Source of the DNA: Veillonella sp. AM51-8BH
GTDB lineage: Bacteria > Bacillota > Negativicutes > Veillonellales > Veillonellaceae
Assembly: GCF_003463825.1 (NCBI RefSeq)
Contig: NZ_QSDY01000030.1
Location: 1-21,297 of the forward strand
Reading direction: 5' to 3'
DNA length: 21,297 bases
Part shown: piece by piece, positions 17,501 through 21,297 of the stretch
Numbering within the stretch: the first letter of the stretch is position 1
How the letters are laid out: each line of letters opens with the position of its first letter
Translations under genes and position numbers: made by a program
The notes under the pieces: generated by a model
The model's input: the letters and a program-made list of their open reading frames with translations, nothing else
What the model was told of the DNA's origin: nothing
Databases searched by the model: none

Positions 17501-20500
17501 TGATGCCGTACAACTTGAAGGCAGTCAAGTATTAGCGGCAGATACAGTGAAAGTATCTGGTAATACGGTTGCCTTAAATACTGCAAAAGCTAATAGTACA
17601 GTCAATCATGTGTATCTAGATAAAAAGAAAAGTTTAGTAAAACGTGAAAGTACAAATGCTGTCGATGACATAACAAGCACATCTGTAACTGGCTCTACGG
17701 TAAGTGGTAAAAATGTAACTATTACAAGTACTCAAGATGTAACAGGTCAATCTGCTCAAATTATGGGCGAAAATACCGTATCCATTGTCGCAGGTGGTAA
17801 GGTAGAATTGGGTGCAGATAAAGCCCTTACTGATGGTTCCAGTGTGTATCGTCATAAAAAATCTGGCTTATTAGGCGGTGCCGGTATAGGTTTCTCTATT
17901 GGTAAAGAAAAACACAATATTGATGAAGCAAACCATGAAGAAGCTACTGTACGAAACACAATTGCTAGTACGAAAGGGACTGTAAATATTAAGGCTAATG
18001 ATACCGTTCATCTTACGAGTGCAGATATTGTTGCTAAAGAAGGTGCTGTGTTAGATGGCTCTGCTGTTACATTAGATGGCAACGTGGATCATAACCACAT
18101 GACATATGATGAACGTTACAAAAAAACTGGTCTTACCGTATCCCTAGGTGGTGCAATAGCAAATACACTTACAAATACTACGCGCACTATAAAACAAGCA
18201 GGTGGTCGTGATGACAAACGGTTAGCTGCACTTGAACTCAATGAAGCTCGTAAGCAATTGCAAGACGGATATGAAGCAGTAGATGCAGCTTTACATGGAG
18301 AAAAAATACGCGATGCCGTAACAGGTAAAGTTGATAAAGTAGACGGTAAAGCTAAACGAGGCGCTAAAAATATTGATGATGCTATTAACTTATCTGTAAG
18401 CATTGGTAGCACTTCTAGAAAACAAGGGCAAGTAGTAGATACAAACACATATCAAGGTGGCACTCTTGTTAGTGATAGTAATGTACATATCAAAGCTCGT
18501 GATGCTCAGCAAAGTGGTATCGGTTTAACTGGTGAAACAGTAGAGGCTAAAAAACTAGTATTAGATAGCGCTAGTGATATTAATTTTGAGGCTGGTAAGA
18601 ATACTGTAGATATTAATAATGCTTATAAAAGCTCTGGATGGAGCGTTGGTGCTGGTATTAGTTTAACTGGTGGTGGACTCATCGACATTAATGCGAGTGG
18701 TCATATGGCTCGTCAAAATGGCGATACCCATCAAGAAAGTTATGTACCTACTAAGATTAAAGCAGTCCAATTAGCACAGCTTAAAGCAAAACGAGATACA
18801 AATATTATTGGCTCTACTGTATCTGGTAAAAAGGTAGAAGTAGATACAGGCCGTGATTTACATATTCAAAGCTTACAAGATGTAGATAACTTTAAAGAAC
18901 ATAGTAAATCTGCAGGATTCTCTGTGTCCTCTAAACCTAATTTGAAAAATCCAACAGGTAGTATCAATGCTAGTGTAGGGCGCATTGATAGCAAGTGGAA
19001 AAGCGTAACAGAACAAGCCGGTATTTATGCTGGAGAAGAGGGCTACGATGTTAATGTAGGTAATAATACTACATTAGAGGGTGCTGTAATTAAAAGTGAT
19101 GCTCCAAAAGCTAAGAATAAATTGACTACCAAATCTCTAGAGATGAAGGACATCAAAAACGAAGCTGAGTATACATATAGCAACAACGGTATCGGCTATA
19201 ACTACTATGGCAGTAAAAAGAAACTCGAAGAGATGAAGACTAAAGATAAAAAAGGCTATGATAAAATTTATAACAGTATCGGTCTAGTTCCAAACTTAGG
19301 TGTAGGATCTAAAGGTAAAGCAAGCTCTACTACTCAATCTGCTATCTCTGATGGTATACTAACTGTAGATGGTAAAGAAATTGATACTAAAACCATCAAT
19401 ACAAATACCGAAAATACATTACATCAACTGGATAAGATTTTTGATAAAAAGAAAATTGAAGAACGTCAAGAATTAGCTCGCTTATTTGCTAAGAATGCTT
19501 TTGAAGAGGTGCATCGATTAAGTGATAAGCACCATTGGAAAGAAGGTTCTGCGCAAAAGGTAGCATTACATGCTGCGATTGGTGAAATTGCGGCACAATT
19601 GGCAGGTAATCCAAATGGATCGGGAGCTGTAGCGGCAGGGATTAATGAACTAGCTATTAAGAAAATTATTGATAAGGTGGGAAAAGATAGCCCAGGACAA
19701 GCACAGTTATTAAGTACTGTATTGGGGGCGAGCGTAAATGAAATGATGGGATTACCTGGTAATACTGGAAGTGCAGTTGCAGTTAGTGGAACAAAAAATA
19801 ATTTATATCATAAGTTTTTTAAAGCACCAATTCAAGGATTGAATTTAGATAGTCTTAATTACAACCAAGCATATATTATTGAAAGTACATATACTACTGG
19901 TAAGTATAGTGGTTTAACAATTGGCGTAGTCGTAGATAAGTTTGGAGGTATATATGATGAAACTGGGGGATCAGTATCCATCTCTGATGATTTTATGCCT
20001 GTGTCTGCGTCTATAAAAATTGTTACTTTTTCTAATATACCTAATGCTCCAGAATCAAAAGAAGCAGTTATGACTGCCATCCAAGGTTTAGGAATAGGCG
20101 TAGGAGTTACGGTCGATCATGTAAATATGTCTGCAGGAGTTTCTCCGTCAGGAGATATAAAGAATATGAAAGATACGGTTCATTATGATGTTGGTGTATC
20201 TACAACTCATTATGGAATTGAGGCCACAGGTGCGTATACAGATTATGTGGGAAATATAAATGATGATGAAATATGGGATTCAGATTATAATCGAATAATT
20301 TATCAATATTGGTATAATCATCCAGAAGAACCATTAGAGGTTTATAATGGTCCGAAAGGGCAGGCTATGCTAATTAAAAGAACACCGTTTGGTGTATTGC
20401 AACACAAAGGTACTACTCATGGGGATAATAGAGATTGGTATATTAATAGAAATTTTGATAGGTATAAAGGAAGATTATATTATAGAAGGGTAAGGATGTA

Positions 20501-20501
20501 A
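14571..20501 (+). CDS. Giant two-partner secretion exoprotein, FhaB/CdiA-like, with variable C-terminal tail
   Basis: A surface haemagglutinin/adhesin and probable contact-dependent inhibition effector of 1976 residues. The signal peptide is cleaved near ALA|N (29/30). The TPS secretion domain (about 30-290) has NPNL (98-101) and NPNGI (138-142). FHA-type beta-helix repeats follow. The conserved NFLSSDYVLSRLKLDP/YEQQL segment at about 617-745 corresponds to the part of CdiA before the receptor-binding region. More haemagglutinin repeats (SGKNVTI, AGRDV types) run to about 1600. A pretoxin-like domain (about 1630-1744) has HAAIGEIAAQLAGN and ends SGTKNN, where CdiA proteins usually read VENN. 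An unassigned tail covers 1745-1976. An ATG at 14544 is in frame, but AAAAGGAG (14557-14564) and the signal peptide favour 14571. The frame is intact. Confidence 0.93.
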   Translation: MNIRKHTAMAIFAALLATNSAPWIPMALANPVVPDQGKLGPKIEEARNGMTVVNINTPNDKGLSHNQYNAFNVDEKGLILNNANRPVNTELAGYIMGNPNLVGPTANTILNEVTGTSSTSMNGALEVAGDKAHVIVANPNGISVNNGTFINASSATLTTGNPMINNGSVTGYNVQKGAITVGEKGLNASKTARTDMLAEAVKLNGKVWAQDAQVVTGKNDISVDATGKVTNTHKTGESSQVGLDVAAIGGMYANSMYLVGTNDGFGVNNQGVLSAQNKLTIDSTGKLQNTGTIAATDANITTQSLEQMNKGKLYVDTAKITTDSVIQTGNATTKEAPVMIAQKDLSIATKSIVNTDGSVIKAEGKLQLGKTMDEKGTVSGKMDSVVNTASTIEFGQGGALLAKSVDNKNGGITLKRVAVEGKEHVKNEVAPSGSIKRYQLSEERIYGHDDEIPKDKVVVHSSENLQLSINGKHHDSWTKYEYDRTREEDVVDTSNPGRIISGGNLHVDVDHMVNESSQISAAGDITGTVGHYEQSNPKGNEYITEEGTATSYSRHHKKGWDTTNIREAKYKNTKVNPKDVPVAVYGGHVENSKSDTTVDASLLNSMSQLSTNPNTTYVIETDPNFTNRRNFLSSDYVLSRLKLDPMNIQKRLGDGYYEQQLVMQEIMRQTGKSRLQSGLSAEEQYRQLMDAGISVTKSQSIVLGRGLTESEQKNLKEDVVLLVSKSVVLPNGKTETVLVPTLYLAPTTKRVEGGANLQAQSINLSVDTMHNSGSIVADKDVTLTGNSIHNDNGLIKGNTATVIANDEVRNTQGTIMGNDTVSVYAKKDVINEGGTITQTNAAGSTKVSAGRDVINKGVQYEAGNSKVEWNSSNNRRETITGVDQGHIGGAGQTTVVAGRDVSMEAGIVASDVNTTVTAGRNVTMKAMNATHELEEHRFDKGKSGGGHSKTTESHDLVKVQSSVGSSIEGKNVSVVASDAVQLEGSQVLAADTVKVSGNTVALNTAKANSTVNHVYLDKKKSLVKRESTNAVDDITSTSVTGSTVSGKNVTITSTQDVTGQSAQIMGENTVSIVAGGKVELGADKALTDGSSVYRHKKSGLLGGAGIGFSIGKEKHNIDEANHEEATVRNTIASTKGTVNIKANDTVHLTSADIVAKEGAVLDGSAVTLDGNVDHNHMTYDERYKKTGLTVSLGGAIANTLTNTTRTIKQAGGRDDKRLAALELNEARKQLQDGYEAVDAALHGEKIRDAVTGKVDKVDGKAKRGAKNIDDAINLSVSIGSTSRKQGQVVDTNTYQGGTLVSDSNVHIKARDAQQSGIGLTGETVEAKKLVLDSASDINFEAGKNTVDINNAYKSSGWSVGAGISLTGGGLIDINASGHMARQNGDTHQESYVPTKIKAVQLAQLKAKRDTNIIGSTVSGKKVEVDTGRDLHIQSLQDVDNFKEHSKSAGFSVSSKPNLKNPTGSINASVGRIDSKWKSVTEQAGIYAGEEGYDVNVGNNTTLEGAVIKSDAPKAKNKLTTKSLEMKDIKNEAEYTYSNNGIGYNYYGSKKKLEEMKTKDKKGYDKIYNSIGLVPNLGVGSKGKASSTTQSAISDGILTVDGKEIDTKTINTNTENTLHQLDKIFDKKKIEERQELARLFAKNAFEEVHRLSDKHHWKEGSAQKVALHAAIGEIAAQLAGNPNGSGAVAAGINELAIKKIIDKVGKDSPGQAQLLSTVLGASVNEMMGLPGNTGSAVAVSGTKNNLYHKFFKAPIQGLNLDSLNYNQAYIIESTYTTGKYSGLTIGVVVDKFGGIYDETGGSVSISDDFMPVSASIKIVTFSNIPNAPESKEAVMTAIQGLGIGVGVTVDHVNMSAGVSPSGDIKNMKDTVHYDVGVSTTHYGIEATGAYTDYVGNINDDEIWDSDYNRIIYQYWYNHPEEPLEVYNGPKGQAMLIKRTPFGVLQHKGTTHGDNRDWYINRNFDRYKGRLYYRRVRM
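19803..20501 (+). other. Candidate toxin tail of the exoprotein (residues 1745-1976)
   Basis: This 232-residue C-terminal module follows the TKNN junction, the position where CdiA toxins begin. The first 150 residues alternate small, hydrophobic and polar residues in beta-like patterns (YSGLTIGVVVDKFGG, GIGVGVTVDHVNMSAGVSP, YGIEATGAYTDYVG). The last 80 are rich in Tyr, Trp, Asn and Arg and end strongly basic (RYKGRLYYRRVRM). GC content falls from about 40% upstream to under 30% in the lines I counted, and Arg codons switch from CGN to AGA/AGG. I recognise no known nuclease, deaminase or pore-forming motif. Toxin function is inferred from position only. Confidence 0.6.
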
Positions 20502-20510
20502 TAAAGATAT

Positions 20511-20897
20511 ATGCGAATAAGTTTATTGAAAGAACTTGGGGCAAATTTATTTAAATATATGTTTGGTGGTATTGTAGTAGCCTTTATACTAATTATAATT
20601 GTTGGTATCACTACTCGATATTATCATTACAATGACAACTCTTCTGCATTAATCAGATATGGATATTCTCTCTACAAAGAGGATTTGATTGATGAGATAA
20701 ACTGGACTCGCATTGGTGATAAGTTTATGGTGAAGAATTCTGACTATACTGACTTTAAGGCAAAGTATAATCAGAGTAGATTCTTAGCTGATATAAATGA
20801 TAATAAGGACAAAATTAGTGAAGGTCTTAATACCAATAGCATTAGAGTCCAGTTGAAAGAAGACTTTATACGAATTAAATATAAAATGGTGGATTGA
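20511..20897 (+). CDS. Small single-pass membrane protein, candidate immunity protein
   Basis: The protein has 128 residues: a short N-terminal tail (MRISLLKELGANLFK), one transmembrane helix at about 16-36 (MFGGIVVAFILIIIVGI), and a polar domain of about 90 residues. It starts 9 nt after the exoprotein stop, where CdiI immunity genes normally sit, and shares the same low GC. The ribosome site is weak (AAGGA about 15 nt upstream), which suggests coupling to tpsA translation. I do not recognise the family. A membrane-anchored immunity protein would fit a toxin that acts in the inner membrane or during import. A role in exoprotein biogenesis is an alternative. Confidence 0.7.
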   Translation: MRISLLKELGANLFKYMFGGIVVAFILIIIVGITTRYYHYNDNSSALIRYGYSLYKEDLIDEINWTRIGDKFMVKNSDYTDFKAKYNQSRFLADINDNKDKISEGLNTNSIRVQLKEDFIRIKYKMVD

Positions 20898-20902
20898 TAA
20901 AG

Positions 20903-21297
20903 ATGGTTTTCGATAGGGTTGTTATTAATAAATTAAAAATAATTATATTTGTAGTAGGAATAATCATAGGCTCATTTAGTGGTGCTCTTGTATTAGAGAA
21001 AATAGATAATACATTGGAATCCATTTATTCTGGTAGACAAGCTCTTATTTGGAATGAATATAAAAGTTTTGATCATCGTGAGCATTTTACTATCAATGCC
21101 ATCTATCCTTTTAAATATGAAATTGGTAGTGTTAGACCTTATTTTATTGTTGATGCAGTAAGTAATAGTAATATGGATACAATAGAAAAATCTTTAGCTT
21201 TAAATGGATGGCAGCAAATAGAGGCTAATACATTTAAAAAAGAAACTAGTGGAGAAGTATTAAAATTATCTGTAAAACCTATTAACATGAATGAATT
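20903..21297 (+). CDS. Second small membrane protein, truncated by the window end
   Basis: The open frame runs from the ATG at 20903, 5 nt after the previous stop, to the window edge without a stop (131 codons visible). It begins MVFDRVVINKLK, then a single transmembrane stretch at about 11-30 (LKIIIFVVGIIIGSFSGALV). A soluble domain follows, with LNGWQQIEANTFKKE near the visible end. Its layout copies the preceding gene (basic start, one helix, about 100-residue polar domain), but I see no clear residue-level similarity. No strong ribosome site is present, so coupling to the upstream gene is likely. It may be a second immunity or accessory gene of the same module. Function unknown. Confidence 0.7.
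   Translation, partial: MVFDRVVINKLKIIIFVVGIIIGSFSGALVLEKIDNTLESIYSGRQALIWNEYKSFDHREHFTINAIYPFKYEIGSVRPYFIVDAVSNSNMDTIEKSLALNGWQQIEANTFKKETSGEVLKLSVKPINMNE

Noticed and set aside
17700..18000. Repeated exoprotein segments as recombination-derived DNA repeats
   Set aside because: The SGKNVTI/AGRDV-type similarity is at protein level and is the normal beta-helix repeat pattern of haemagglutinin exoproteins.

Overview
The window looks like a chromosomal segment of a Veillonella-type Negativicute. That assignment is an inference from three things: low-GC DNA with Firmicute-style strong ribosome binding sites and intrinsic terminators; a two-partner secretion pair (an outer-membrane POTRA/beta-barrel transporter and a giant haemagglutinin exoprotein) that only makes sense in a cell with an outer membrane; and the overall flavour of the housekeeping proteins. 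No database search was possible.

Layout. Positions 193-1221 hold a WYL-domain transcriptional regulator, convergent with a PutP-type sodium/proline symporter (1296-2783, minus strand), with a bidirectional terminator between them. A DNA metabolism block follows on the plus strand: recQ (3037-4935), thyA (5051-5842), folA (5976-6470) and tex (6467-8743, overlapping folA by 4 nt), closed by a long hairpin. A degenerate 56-bp tandem repeat lies between thyA and folA. An aldehyde dehydrogenase (8959-10443) has its own good promoter or a short leader ORF, and a textbook terminator.

The segment 10444-12552 looks like an insertion or rearrangement. It carries a frameshifted SUMF1/formylglycine-generating-enzyme-like gene (10685-11754) and an opposing small lipoprotein (11904-12413). 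It is flanked by two 61-bp direct copies (52/61 identical) of the aldehyde dehydrogenase terminator region.

The right third is a type V secretion / contact-dependent inhibition-like locus. Two candidate tandem promoters (one with an A8 tract in its spacer) precede tpsB (12808-14505), then tpsA/cdiA (start best placed at 14571, to 20501), a 128-residue single-pass membrane protein (20511-20897), and another single-pass membrane protein that runs off the window (20903-21297). The exoprotein has a signal peptide, TPS domain, haemagglutinin repeats, and a pretoxin-like segment ending in TKNN where CdiA proteins usually carry VENN. After that comes an AT-rich 232-residue tail I cannot assign to a known toxin family. 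The tail and the two membrane ORFs behind it are the best candidate for an undescribed toxin/immunity module.

I saw no rRNA, tRNA, CRISPR array or transposase gene.
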